Of a stretch of 64,000 nt of DNA, positions 23,695 through 36,599 are shown one piece after another. The stretch's first letter is position 1. Each line of letters starts with the position of its first letter. Source of the stretch: Quercus robur (Eukaryota; Streptophyta; Magnoliopsida; Fagales; Fagaceae); NCBI RefSeq assembly GCF_932294415.1, contig NC_065537.1, positions 49,520,302 to 49,584,301 on the forward strand, read 5' to 3'. The notes beneath the pieces were generated by a model. The model was not told where the DNA came from. It worked only from the letters and a program-made list of their open reading frames with translations, and did no database searches. A program made the position numbers and the translations under genes.

Positions 23695-24000
23695 GTAGTC
23701 TGTGAACGTCTATTATTTTGCATGCTCTTTGAAGGGGGAAATGAAATGCTCTACACGCAAAAGTTTCATGTCAGCATTATATGATGCATTTGTTATCTTT
23801 TTCTTTAGTACATTAAATACTATAATTTTGAAGACATTAATTACATGTAGCCTATTCAATTATTCAATATATAATTTAGTTTGATTTTTACTAAAGCATT
23901 GAAGTAAATATTTTTTTTAATCCTTGTGACATTGAAGTTTGGAGAGATGACATTCTACACCAAAATTGAAGGGAAAAATATTTAAAAACATACATAATTA
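23446..24000. other. 3' flank of the ORRM1-like gene with (GT)n(TA)n repeat
   Basis: The probable 3' UTR follows the stop at 23443-23445. A compound microsatellite of gt then ta units lies at about 23659-23693. No other gene is seen. Confidence 0.5.
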
Positions 24001-25309
24001 AAAATAGGGGTAATTTTACCCCCTTCCCTTGAGTTTGGGGAGATGACCCTCCACCCCAAACTTGAAAAGAAAAAACACTTCCCTTTTTCACATCCGTTTG
24101 ATCAAATTTTGTTAAATTAATATTAAAAATGTTGTGTACTAACTCATTTTTTTGCTTAAGGCTATGTCTCCAAAATTATCCTCCATTTAAAAACTAAAAT
24201 TCTTTGTTTTAAAGTTTATAAAATTTTAAGTATGACTTCTGCGCTTTTTTTTTTTAATGGATTATGAAGAGATTTGCCATTGCAGGTGTTTTGGTACTTG
24301 ATAAATATTGCATTTTATTTTAAATTTACCAATTATATTTTTTACTAACCATGGTTAAACTTTTGTAAAAACATTCTAATGAAAATTTAAAATATTTTGT
24401 TACTAATTTACATAAAATTGAGTGTTAATTTCTTCAAACCTGAAGGGAAGAGAGTGTTGTGGGAGCAAGTAATCCAAGGACATTCTAAGGCCCATGGGCC
24501 CTGCCTGAGGATGATGAAAGGTCCACTCATGCGTCAACCCAAGTTTGACATGTGGGTTAAGACCAAAGAGGGAAGACGTTAAGACCACTCAAGTCTGGAT
24601 TAAACTTAGAATAAGAGGTTCGAGGAAAGGAGGCAAGCAAGACCATCGTCCAAGGAACCCAAGGAGCAAATGCACCTCGAGAGTACCTTACTCAGTTCCC
24701 TACACCAGAAAGTAGAGCACTATGGAGGGCACTAGAGTCGTGCAAGCAATGGAAAATGGAAATATTAGGGAAGGTGGCCATTACTCCCACATTTAATGCT
24801 CTGCACCAACTGAGCTAACCGCATTTATAAGGAAAAGACACCTGAACAATGACTCCACAGCTCATAGCTCTCTTTACCACCTCCAGAAGGGTCTTGATGG
24901 GACAAGTATCCTAGTGATTCCTCTTAGACATACATGTGGAGGGCTGAGATGCAACAGAAAATACTATATAAGGAAAGTAACCCCTAGAAGAAGGGATGAA
25001 CATTTTATGAACTGAGAGAAAGAGAACTAAAGATCTTACTATAAGAACTCAATTTTGACTATTAATGAACAATCCATCCTCGGACCTACCCAAGGAAGAC
25101 TTTACACTAAATCACTGCTTCATTCGTTCATATTAATTGCTTTTGTCCTTTTATCCTCAAGTTTGTGATTTACTTTGCATTGCAATTGACTTGGAAATTC
25201 CCACTCTCTTACATATTTATTGTCTTGGGCTTGTAGTACTGGGTGCCACTATTCTAAGTGGGCTTGGGTTGTTCTTTGGGTCCTTACAAGTGTAATTACC
25301 CCAAAAATA
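24001..25309. mobile_element. Short-TIR DNA element, family 'GGGGTAATTAC', copy 1
   Basis: The element (24008-25302) begins GGGGTAATTTTACCCC and ends GTGTAATTACCCC, giving short inverted termini, and is flanked by a perfect 7-bp repeat aaaaata (24001-24007, 25303-25309). A related copy lies at about 30275-30768; they share long blocks such as agatttgccattgca and gttgtgtactaac. Subtracting the solo LTR inserted in it (24458-25288) leaves about 460 bp with no coding capacity, so it is non-autonomous. The superfamily is uncertain; an hAT-like origin is possible. Confidence 0.7.
24458..25288. mobile_element. Solo LTR (831 bp) nested in the short-TIR element
   Basis: It starts TGTGGGAGC, ends GGGTCCTTACA and has a perfect 5-bp target duplication agtgt (24453-24457, 25289-25293). 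A TATA-like atactatataagg lies at about 24960, suggesting plus-strand orientation. The flanking sequence on both sides belongs to the host element, whose other copy at 30.3-30.8 kb lacks this insertion. Confidence 0.85.
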
Positions 25310-25351
25310 ATTCTATCAATATTTAAATTTATTGGACATTATATACATACC

Positions 25352-25385
<34 letters not shown>

Positions 25386-25556
25386 ATATTTGCCAAATCA
25401 TGCATGTTTAAATATATTGGATTAACTTTAAGGGGATTTTGGGATATTTTATATGCATTATTAAAATGGATTAAGAATCTGTTGGGCAGCTAAATAGTTG
25501 TATTAATAATACTATGCACATCACAGGTTCCCTCTTTTTTCCTTTTAAGGCGTTAT

Positions 25557-26616
25557 CATGGTTTTAAAAACTAGTACGGTGAAAAAACCGAAAAAGGTGC
25601 TAATCACCGATTTTATAGTCGGATCAAGGTCTGACCGATAGGCGATAGTCGAACTGGTGACGTTATAAATAATTTAATTATTATTTATTTAAATTATATA
25701 AATAATTAATAATTTTTTATATAAGAAAGTAAGATTATTATTATTATTATTATTATTATTATTTATTATTAAAAAAAACTCAAATTTTAGACAATGCTGT
25801 AATTAAAAATATTAAAGTAACCTTCTAAGAAGGTTTAAGCTGTCCACTTTTTCTCATTTCCCAACCCACCCAAGTGAAAAGTCCCCTATATCATTAATAT
25901 CATCACCAACTCCCATTGTTACTTTATTTTTTCTGTCTTTTAACTCTAATCGCTATACTCTCTTCTCACCGTACGTGTCTCAAGTCCAGGTTCTCTTATT
26001 GTCATTATTATCATCATCATCTTCTTCTTCTTCTTTTCCACACACCCAAAAAGATCGAACCACCACCCCTGCTCCAGCTCCAATCTCTAGAAGGGTAAAG
26101 GGCGAGGGCAAGACCAGAAGGGGGAAAAAAAAAAAAAACACCCAATCGAGAAGGGTAGAGGCATAGAGCTTCAGACCTCGTGACTCGTGAGGATGAGAAG
26201 GGAAAACAAATTTGAGATGAGGGAGGCTGGCAGAGAGGCGTGCCTGCGATTCCTTGAGTTGAGTTGAAACTTGAATGAGGTGAGTGAGATGAGATGAGAG
26301 TGAGGTAGGGAGTCTGAGATGAGGGAGGCGTGAGCGTGAGACTGTGAGAGTGTGTGAGAATGTTTAGGTCCTTTAAGGTTAGTTTTTAGGGTCAAAACGA
26401 CGTAGTTTTAGGTTGATAAAAGTCAAAAAATCCCAACCGGTCATTAACCAGTTCGACCATGCTGGTTCTCAGTTCTCTGGTTGAACCGGCCGGTTTCTAA
26501 TTTTTTCTAGTTTTTAAGTCATTTTCGTTTTTTACCCATAACCGGACCGAATTAGAGTCCGGTTCCCAGTTGAACCAGTCGACCAGTCGGTTTGGTCCGG
26601 TTTTTAAAACTATGGT
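25557..26616. mobile_element. hAT-like non-autonomous element, copy 1
   Basis: Termini are inverted: catggttttaaaaac at the left and gtttttaaaactatg at the right. The subterminal sequence is rich in ccgg/ggaccg-type motifs on both sides (for example aaccggaccg near 26541). Flanks share gcgttatc and gtgttatg, an imperfect 8-bp duplication. The centre holds an (ATT)n run (about 25735-25765) and a purine-rich stretch. A second element with the same ends lies at 50752-52310 and a truncated one near 30955-31085. No transposase is present. Confidence 0.65.
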
Positions 26617-28330
26617 GTTATGTTCTAAAGTTTGTTTAATTTTAGTATTTTATAGTTCTTGGCCCACCCTTCAGTTGGTTTAGTTCTAATATTTCACTTT
26701 GTAGCTGGCCAACCTCTGCAGCCAGTTTTAGATCCATTGGAGGCTGAGTAAAGTCCATTTGAGTTAATCAAATTATATTTTTCCTTGTTGTGGTTTTAAA
26801 TTTAACAACTTATGTTCTTTCCTTATATGATTCAAAAAATTATGTTTTCCCTTGTTTCAATTTTAAATTCAACAACTATTGTTCTTTCCTTATATAATTC
26901 AAAAAACTAAAAATATTATAGGTGTATAACATCTAGAACTTTTTCCTAAATATAACATTAAATAAAACCAGCAATAACATAAACATAAACAAAAAAACAA
27001 AAAAAAATTTGTTTCCTCATAAACATAATTTTTCTTTCTACAAATACATACCTTAGAAAATAAATAAATAAAATAATTATAATTCCATCTATATGTACAT
27101 TTATTAGGCTTTTTACAAATTAATTTATTGAATATATATATACACACACACATATACATACAAGATGCTTCCAAAGCCACTTTTGGAGCCATTAGAGCTA
27201 AGTAAAGTCCATTTGAGTTGATTCAATTTATGTTCTCCTTTGTTTTGGTTTCAACTTCAACAACTACTCTTTCCATAGATAATTAAAACAGTCTAAAAAT
27301 GTTATTGGGACCATTGACTATAGGATTTAAAAGTGAAATTTTTATGTTTAAAAATTTAAGTTTTAACTTGGTATTTTTGACATTATAGGGTTTTTATTTG
27401 GATTGCCCCAAAACTATCTATAGGGTTTAAAAGTGAAATTTACACTAACAAGAAGAAAAAAAATGGTACTTGGCTTTGATAGGAAATGTACGAAGCTCCT
27501 AATGCCTATGAAATATAAGACATTAGTACTCCTGCATTGAAGATCTTCCTTAGTTGATGGATTGATATGAGAGTTTTCCAAAATGATTTGAATGGAAATT
27601 AATCCTTAAAAAAATAAAATAAGGGTAAGAAGAATGCAAATTCCGAATACATAAAAACATACAATATTCTTCCAAAGTCTAAACTATTAGAAGGAAAATT
27701 ATTATTTTACCCTATTAAAAATAACCGAATCACAAGCATTAAATGTGTCCTTTCCCCAACCGTAGATAACCCAACTTAGGTGAAAAAAAGCAAGATAATG
27801 AAATGGGTCACAGTTAGCAGTAGACCTTAGTAACATGAAATTTATGATACATTGACAATCTAACAATAAAAAAATCAACACATTGTAAAATCTAAAAGAG
27901 ATAAATAACATACATGGCGCATGGCACAAGGCATTGAGTTATTTGGATTATGAATTATGTACCATTCCCCAGAGTAAAGGGTACATGTTCATATAGAACA
28001 GACGAAGTAGATGCTTAACATCATAGATTGAATTCCCAAAATACAGGGGTAGCTTGATGCATTTAGAGTTCTAAGGTGAAAATTGATTATCTTGTTTTAG
28101 ATGCAAAATTACTATTAATTAATGTGAACCACATATATTTATTTTTTTAGAATGTTTATAGACAAAAAATTGAACAAAACTTTTCACACCTGTTGATGTG
28201 TCAGATTGATAATGGTAAGTAAAAGAGTAATATTAGTGGTGAACTTATATGAGAACTAGTAAAAGTTTGCTAATTGAACTATTGTGAAAATGTTGTGAAT
28301 TTTTTTGTGTATTGATCTTTTATTTTTAGA
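26617..28330. repeat. A/T-rich region with dispersed duplications
   Basis: Two related blocks containing gtaaagtccatttgagtt occur at about 26750-26850 and 27190-27290. A block around acataaacataaac...accttagaaaa at about 26975-27140 recurs at about 28690-28845. No gene or clear element end was recognised. Confidence 0.5.
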
Positions 28331-28503
28331 AGTGTTACATTCCCAATTTTTTTCACAACAAATACTAAGTGTTAAGTTGTTAGTGGTTCTAATTTAAACC
28401 CACTACTGAAATTATTTTTTTGCTATCAATAACAGCTTGTAACAACTTGCTACTTAGGATTTGTTATAAAAGTGTTATGACAAATGTTGTAGACGTAGCA
28501 TTT
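28331..28503. mobile_element. Small MITE, copy 1
   Basis: About 173 bp with inverted ends: gtgttacattcccaattttt at the left and, complemented, a matching ...tgttgtagacgtagca at the right. Internal blocks tcacaacaaat and aggatttgtt are also inverted. A second copy with the same layout lies at 62535-62706. No coding capacity. Confidence 0.6.
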
Positions 28504-29039
28504 CTCTTTTTTGTTTTGTTTGTTTTTCATTTGACAAAAAATATTATTTTATTTATTAACTAATATTTGGGCTTAATACTATTACAATGAAATAAATAAC
28601 TCTATTAGTTAAAATTTTGGGGCTTTTTTTTTACTCGGGGTCTTAGGCGACCACATCAATTGCTTATACCATAGAGCCAGCACTACCAAAGTATAAACAT
28701 AAACATAAACAAAAAAATAGAATTATACTCATAAACATATTTTTATTTTTACAAATACAAACCTTAGAAAAGATATAAAATTTAAAAAAAAAAATTCTAT
28801 TAGACTTTATTAGGATTTTTACAAATTAATTTATTAATTATATAATCATTTTAATATTTTCCACTAAAATCTATAATTTAATTTAGAAATGAAATTACAA
28901 TCAAGCCTATGGGCATTAAAGACAATTATGGTTAATCTTGTAGTTATCCTTTTAGCCAATTAACCTTGGCTAAATTAATTCCACTAAGGTTTGTTCAATC
29001 ACAGTTATCACTTATCACTTTCTTTTGGTTCTTATGGGT

Positions 29040-29815
29040 GATTTTGTAATGCAATAGAAGAACTTGAAACTCCAAGATTGAAAGTTTTGAGAAAATATAT
29101 AAAACTGGCAGTTTGGGCTATTGGTCTTGTACTCCCTCAAGCCATGATTTCATCTTCCTTTGAATCTCTGATACACATGTTATCGGCCAAAGAATCGGAA
29201 AACAAGCTGGGTCTTTGGTAGAGTAATGCATAGAATGGCTGAACTAGCACCAGGAGGTTTCGAAGAAATTATATAGTCTTCTGGTGGACAAGTGACGTGG
29301 TTTACCATTCTACTAAAAGATTTCCAATTGTTTAAAATTACTAAGTCAGTAATTAGTTTTTATTTTAAAAAAAAAATTTATCTCAGCAATTTTAAATAGG
29401 TGGTAGTCTTTTAGTGGAATGGTGGACCACGTCATTTGTCCACCATGAGGACTTTATAATTTCTCGAGGTTTCGGTTCTGAAAATACAATTGGTGCTTTC
29501 CCAAATGATGGAACTTGCTGTTGCTTTGGAAGAGAGTGTAATGCCATTCATTTGGGTCATTAGGCCACCTACTGGTTTTGACATAAATGGTGAATTTCAA
29601 GCATACTGGTTATCAAAAGTATTTGAAAACCGATAAGAAAAAACAAACGGGGCTTGCTAGTAAATAACTAGGCACCCTAGTTGGAAATTCTGCCACACAA
29701 AGTGACGGGAGCATTTCTTAGCCATTGTTGGTGGAATTTAGTGATTGATAGCCTAAGCCAGGGAGTGCCAATCATGGGTTGGCCATTGGCAAGAGAAAAG
29801 GCATATGACGAATAA
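29040..29815 (+). pseudogene. UDP-glycosyltransferase (UGT92A-like) fragment
   Basis: The plus strand carries the C-terminal half of a plant family-1 UGT, which transfers sugar from UDP-glucose to small molecules. From 29055 it resembles the EELET...KLAVWAIGLVLP block. After a MITE, QMMELAVALEESVMPFIWVI and RPPTGFDINGEF follow, then a damaged PSPG box with LEILPHKVTGAFLSHC and SQGVPIMGWPLA. The IWV-RPP-GFDIN block is like the UGT92A group. In-frame stops interrupt it (after WLN near 29245, after FENR near 29632, TAG for Trp in the PSPG start near 29670), there is a +1 shift near 29500, and the family's HCGWN reads HCWWN. The N-terminal acceptor domain is missing. It is a dead fragment. Confidence 0.85.
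29254..29474. mobile_element. 203-bp MITE with 9-bp target duplication in the UGT remnant
   Basis: The insert (29263-29465) has inverted ends of about 27 bp, aagaaattatatagtc...gtggac against its complement. It is flanked by a perfect 9-bp duplication gaggtttcg (29254-29262, 29466-29474). The duplication length fits Mutator-type elements. It splits the UGT frame between VS and VLKIQL-type residues, so it inserted after or during loss of the gene. Confidence 0.88.
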
Positions 29816-30095
29816 CATCTCTTGATTTTTATTGCCTTGAAATTAATGTGTCATCTTCATCTAGAATTTTGACATTAAACAAAGTGACATATAATATAAG
29901 ATTCATTTAGAGTAGCTTATTTTCATGGCTTTGTTTTGCTTTTAAAAAAATTGGTAAAAGTACAACTCTTCTTCCGTCATACTTATTAATATATACTCTA
30001 TACACACAATGTCCATAATTTCATCCACGATGTCCACATTTTTTTGATATCCACATTAGTGACAGAGTTAAGAATTTGTGTGTGGATGGGGTGAA

Positions 30096-30114
30096 GGGGG
30101 GGGGGGGGGGGGGG
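30096..30114 (+). repeat. Poly-G tract (19 G)
   Basis: Nineteen consecutive G, about 170 bp before an 18-base poly-C run, in a gene-free A/T-rich stretch (29816-30270). Confidence 0.9.
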
Positions 30115-30274
30115 ATAAAAAATGTGTGATAGTAAAGTTTGATTTTTTTTTTCTTCTTTTTGTTTATACCATTTGCTTATCATATATTGTAGAATTGAAA
30201 CCAAAATACTTTAAAAACAAAACAAGATGCAAATGAAATATTTTGTAACTCAATATGTGTATAATAAAAACTAG

Positions 30275-30768
30275 AGGTAATTACACTCCCCCCCCCCCCC
30301 CCCCCTTTTCTAAAGGTGTTGGGAAATGAGTCAAACAACATTTCACCTTAAACTTTAAGGGAAAAAACATTTTCCCCTGTTGACATCCATTTAATCAAAC
30401 TCTATTAAATTAACAATGTTGTGTACTAACATATCATTTTCTTAAGGGTAGGTTTCCAAAATTTTCCTCTATTTCAGAATTAAAATCCATTGATTTAAAA
30501 TTTTCATTAAAGAGTATTTTATAATTAGTATGACTTTTTTATTTTTTAGTTTGTCATCGGGTTGTGGAGAGATTTGCCATTGCAAGTATTTTGGTGCTTG
30601 ATAAATTTTGCATTATCATCAACAAATTTCATTATGTTTTTACGAATAATGGTTAAACTTTGGTAAAGAAAATTTCATAGAAATTTAAAATATTTACTAA
30701 TATAAACAGAAGGGGGGAGTTTTATTTTCTTCAAACATCAAGGGAGGGGAGTATAATTAGTTAATTAC
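30275..30768. mobile_element. Short-TIR DNA element, family 'GGGGTAATTAC', copy 2
   Basis: It starts ggtaattacactccc, runs through an 18-base poly-C (30288-30305), and ends ttaattacccc. Internal blocks (gttgtgtactaac, gagatttgccattgca, ttggtgcttgataaat) match copy 1 at 24008-25302 in the same order. It lacks the nested LTR and has no coding capacity. A clear target duplication was not found. Confidence 0.7.
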
Positions 30769-31914
30769 CCCTTAAAAAAATTCGTTAAAAAATATTAAAA
30801 AAAAAAAAACAATTATGTACTTTAGTTAGTTGAAATCATTAAATAATAAGAGTCGTACTTACGGAATATGATTGTGTCACTTGTTATTATTGATCCCGCG
30901 GATTCTTCGAAGATTGGTTCTATCATCTAACTAGTTATTTTCATTTTCTACCATGGTTCTCATACCCGGACCGGACTATATGGTCTGACCGGTTAACCGT
31001 AAACCTCTCACCATTGCGATTCTTTTAACCCTAAGAACCTCTATGTGAGAAAAAAGCATGGAACTGCTCAAACTGTGGTCGAACCACACACACACAAGAA
31101 GAAGATGACGAAGAAAAGAAAGCACATATTCAAGTCTTCGTGGACAAAGCTAAAGTTTGGCTGCCATTTGAAACTCTTTCCTTCAAGGTTTGTGTTTCTA
31201 GAACTTCTAGAGCTGATTTGAAGATAGATGATTTCAATACCTTGTCATTGCTTTGGAGGCTGAAATTGATTGGAAGGTGGAGAGATAATGTGTGCTTATT
31301 CTTTAGATTTCCAATAATCAGCACATGTCATCAAAATTGCCCTGGGAAACTCCATAAAGAGATAAAGATCACAGAGCCAGTCATCTCTGCATTAATGAGA
31401 TGTTCTCTACCTAACCTCTTCCACATTAAATGCTTATAGACAAGCCTGAATAGTAAAGACACCCTCAAAATTCCTGTTACATGATGAAACAATGGCATAG
31501 TAGAGGGGTGATGGGACAAGCATGCCCTAAATCTAGCTAGAGGCAAGCCAGCTGGAGAGATAAGGAAGGGAAAGGTGCCTAAAAAAGGGGGGATGTGCAG
31601 TAGGAAAAGGGTTCAGAAAAATAGAGAGAGAATACTCAAAGAAGAAATAGAGAGAGAGAGAGAAGCAGAATAAGACTGAGTTTTATAGCTTTCAATCCAA
31701 CCTATTGTACCTCGGAAAAACAGTTTTCATATCAATAAACAACTATTTTGCTACTTGTTTCTTTGAAATCAGTTATTTAGATCTCTTATTGTGGAATTTT
31801 TACCCTTTAGTTCTTATAAATTATTTGTGTAAGTTATCTACTTAGCACCAACCTTCAAGAGTGTTTTTTTATTGACGCACACAATTAGTATCCTTATGTT
31901 AAGCTTTACGGATT

Positions 31915-31951
<37 letters not shown>

Positions 31952-32692
31952 TTACCTTTCTAGACTATGCTAGGGGTGCTACCTGTGATAATATCTTCCA
32001 CATGTTAAGGTTACAATGTGTTATTTGACAAATTTTTTATTTTATTTTATTTTTTTCACATAGATTCATTATTGACGCTACTTTTATTATACATGAGGTG
32101 AACTCCATGACTCCAGAACACCTTCTTCCTTCTCTCCCTCCATTCCAAACATAAGAGTTTTATCCTTAGGTTACCTTGCTTTTAATGGTGGCGCCCTGGC
32201 GCATACTCAATAAGATAGTATCACAGTAGTTCTCTCGTAACGCTAAATTTTTTAGCTGTCATCATTTGCTAATTTTCATTAATGATATCAATCATATAGC
32301 AACTTGTTTTCTATGTCTATTTTAGATGTTCATCATTGGTTAATTACAAATTTGGTTCTAGCAGCAGCTAGGATATTGTTTCCAATGAACATCTAGTGGC
32401 AAACAGGTAGGAGATCATACCCAGATGGGAAAAAATTGGTAAGATTATCAATCATCATTATTGAATATGGAGACTATGACCAGTAACACTATACATCAAT
32501 TAAGAGCTTTCCACCTCTTCCTCTTCTGGTGAGACAGACAGAGATTGAAACAATATGGCACGGTGTTCTCTTAAAAAGACGCTGAACTTTCTATTACAAG
32601 CTATATTGATGACTATATATACATATTTCATTTATACTAGTGGTTTTACCTGTTCTAATAGTTAATCATCCCTTGTGTTCAAACTCAAGCAA
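30769..32692. other. Gene-free region with a truncated hAT-like end and poly-A tract
   Basis: At about 30955-31085 a half-copy of the ccgg-rich hAT-like family begins accatggttctcatacccgg. A poly-A tract of about 33 bases lies at 31917-31949. The part 31130-31760 has balanced composition and purine-rich repeats like LTR sequence but no clear ends. The open frame 31140-31439 (+) matches no family I recognise. Confidence 0.4.
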
Positions 32693-34877
32693 TCAGCCTT
32701 CTTCCACAAACTCCTCCGTGAATCTCTCATGCACCTCAAGATCGGTTTTACTTACAGTTGGCTTCTGTCTTGCAAGTACTTTATCAAAATCTGCTCTTGT
32801 GATTGGTGGTGGCTGGATCTGCAAGTCATACATTCCCAGAGCCAGTTACATTCAAGTCATTATATAAATTAAAAGTGGATGAATGAGGCTAGAAAAGAAA
32901 TACCACAAATTGACCTTCCTCCAAAGAATTGTGTAATTTTGATGGAAGAGAAAATCATCATTGAATGTGCATTAATGAAATTGAATGAGGCACATAAGAT
33001 AGAGGCATGCTCTTGTTAAATCTCTCCCCTACCCCCATCCCACCTTCTCTTTTCCACTTTTTTCTTCATTCCTACTTTTCTGAAATTGACTAACTACATA
33101 AGTCACAGCATTGAATAAATCTTTAATAATTCTATTTAAGTTATTGATACCTAGCACTGAATATGATTATAGTGCTAATTTTGGCAATGATTTCTGGTTC
33201 AGAGCTTTATGTAGTGTCCATTAATAATAATAATAAATAAAACAATTTCCTACCCAATACTTACCTTTGAAGCTAGGCCTTGTGCATCAAGTTCCTGCAA
33301 GGTAACCTGAAAAGCTCCTCGTTCAGTAGGTTTGCAAGGGACCCACATGTCGCTAGAGTTCTTTTTGAAGAATTTCACATCACGGGTTTGACGAACAGGT
33401 TCAAATAGAACGTCTTTAACCTATCAAAAGAGAGGAGGTAGCTAACAGCTTTCAGCCATATAATATCTCAAAAGGGACACCAGAAACTAATGTAAACTAG
33501 ACACTTACACAAACAGCTATGTCTGAACCTGAAAATCCTTCTGTTTTGTGAGCTAAATGCTCAAAATCACTTTCAGTTAAGTTATGAGGAGTGTCTCCAA
33601 GATGGACCTGATTAAATTAAAAACCTATTGAGGATATTAAGCAAATCATAAGCTCCAAAAGAATCAATTACTATGGCTCTACCAAAACCACAGAACCTTA
33701 AACATGTGCTGCCTTGCCTTCAAATCTGGGAGAGGGATATAAATTCGCTTATCGAAACGCCTACGGATGGACTATATTTAATTTTCCTTAGTCTCAACCC
33801 CAAAGCAATGAAGGTCATAAAACTCTATAACTTAGGTCCAATGGATCAGAGTTTTCTTACCTGATCCAAAGCATATGGAGTATTCATGGTGGCAAGAGCC
33901 AGAACTTTCTGCTCATCGCTGCCTACACCCTGAAATGTGTTAAAGAAAATTTCCATTTGAAGATTAACAGTAGAAAAACCAAAGGCAACAACCACTGTTT
34001 AATGTAGTTAAGAACTAATGCAGGTTAAAGATAATTGTAGTAGGGAATAAGACAAAAGAGATGTGGGCTAAAGATGGAGTAGGAAGGGATCTATGTCTTC
34101 AATCCAGGTCAGACTATACACTCCAGACTCGCTATTGAGAGTTCAAATTGGAGAATTATCAGGTGGTAGTTTGATCACTAGCCATTGCAACAGTTTGCAT
34201 ATTTCACTACCATAAGATGGATTAGTGAGAGAACAGGGAAGAGATCCTATGGCCAGAATTTCAGTGAGCATGAGGAGAATGTGAAATGGAACCTGCTTTT
34301 CATATGGGCCATGGCCTAAGAGACTCGGCAATAACTAGGAGAATGCTTGATAGTCAACTGACATAGGTACAACCTGCCTTTGTAACAAAATTAACTACAT
34401 TCCAATAAGGCCCATGCACCAATCTCTAAAGTAGAAGAACCGGTATTCTGTCCTTGTAACAAATTTAACACATATGATTGTAACCTTTTTTTTTCCCCTT
34501 TTTTTGGGAGGTAGATTGGAGACAAGGCTTGAACTCAAGACCACTTTTTGTCACAAAAGCTAAAACTATTAGAAAATTGTGAATTTAATCATTTAACTAT
34601 TATTCTAACAAAAATTTTTTTCATGGACAAAAGGAAAGGCCTAAGAATTTTAAGCTCCAAAAATCAAGTCTAAACACTATACATAATGGTATTGGCAGGA
34701 AGCAGAATGCATATACATATATAAATTATATGACTTCTATAATCTTTCCCTAAAGTAACAGACAGATAGCTTAGCAACTGAAACAATAACTGGACCACTT
34801 ATGGAAAGTAAAAGAGAAAAAGAAAATGCAGAACAAAAAAAAGTTGATGATAGGGAAGCTTTTAATATTGCATATCA

Positions 34878-35093
<216 letters not shown>

Positions 35094-35205
35094 CTAGCTT
35101 TTTGCTTTCACCCATCCATTTTGAAACAAGAACTGAGGACGAAACACTGTGCATTGACAGCATCTAGCACTCATCATGTGTTGGCAACATTCTATTAATA
35201 TAAAG

Positions 35206-35214
<9 letters not shown>

Positions 35215-35247
<33 letters not shown>
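35215..35247 (+). repeat. Poly-A tract in a VPS4 pseudogene intron
   Basis: About 33 A in a row, 70 bp from the exon that carries Walker B. It may be the tail of a degraded retroelement, but no coding remnant is visible before it. Confidence 0.8.
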
Positions 35248-35249
<2 letters not shown>

Positions 35250-36599
35250 CTATGTCCATGGGCATACAACTGGAAGTGTAAATCATACATGCATTTGGAA
35301 ATTCAAATTCACTTGAATGATGTGACAATTACAATAAAAATCATGAGAAGCAGTCAACCCCAGTCATATATGAAGTGACGAAAAAAACTATATAAAAAAA
35401 ATTTATTAAGAACTGCAAGCATACTGAAACTCAAATATCTTAAGTTTGGTATAAGCAAGATTTTTTGATCCATTAAATCCACATTTCATAATTTTTTTTT
35501 CCTGTCATCTCACTTAGTGGACATCAGTATTCCAACTTGTTGCCTTTTAACAATGTTCTCATGAGACTATTTGAGGTAATTGGCATTGATTGCAAACTTC
35601 TTTGCTGCCTTTCTACCAAGTCATTAAAAAGACTGGGAAAAAGGAACAAGATATGAAGAGAGCATCCTCATATGCTTACATTCACTCTCCAAGGTACACA
35701 TTACACATTCTTGCATGGTTTGTGTGCATCTTGCAAATTTTAGTGGAGATTGCATCATGGTCCCCTAACAAAGTTCTTCAAAATCTTCCATTCTAATATG
35801 CTCATTTGGAACAGAAATTCAAATTTCCTGCTTCACAAATAAGCCTAACCAAGCCCCTGTTTAACTATGGCTCACTAATGAAAGCATAGAAAGCAAAGAT
35901 CATCACTAAGATATGGGCATTAGTGCCCAAACAAAACTTATCAACAGAAAATGGATGAGAATAAGAATGACATGTTGACCATGCACAAATGAAACCGAAC
36001 CAAGTTTGTAGGCTTCTTGCATTTTATTTATTTATTCATAAATAACATTACTTGTCAAATTTCTTTGCAAGAGAAACGAAATCTCCAAGCTTAATACATT
36101 TCCTTCAATGTTTTTTCCCCCCTCATAGAAGACCAAATGGAAAAATGGGAACTAGTGTAGAAATTCAACAATAAAATGGTTGATTAGCTGCTAGGGGGAA
36201 AAGGTTGACATTCTCCTAGGAAGCAACAGTATTACAATACTTGCAAGGTCATATTTCTAAGTAAGTAATATAGCAATCTCTCATATAATCTAAACATTTA
36301 GACTAAGTTACCTAGAAAAATGATCATACTAGAACACAGAAGATGTATGGGAACACATTACATGACCTACCCCAGAACATGGAATGATGAGGTTACACTT
36401 ATACTCAACACACATCTTGTTTCATTAGAAGTTACAATACAACAAAGCTGTCCTCAAGTTAAACCCTTATAATTTTTAGCCTAGTTCTCTCCAAAAACTC
36501 TATAAAGCATATAAGATTTTCATTTTACTTAAAACTATCCTCTTTCAAAAAGAAAAGGGAGAAAAAAAAATGAGGAAACTTTTGGATTGTGAAAATTTG

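Noticed and set aside
25975-26395. Frames rich in Ser, Lys and His
   Set aside because: They arise from tct/gag-type low-complexity DNA inside the hAT-like element.
31140-31439. 99-codon plus-strand frame
   Set aside because: No recognisable motifs, overlapping frames on both strands and repeat-like surroundings.
34500-34620. Sequence with tRNA-like ggcttgaactcaagacc
   Set aside because: No cloverleaf or box A could be made; it is a decayed dispersed repeat that also occurs near 20880.
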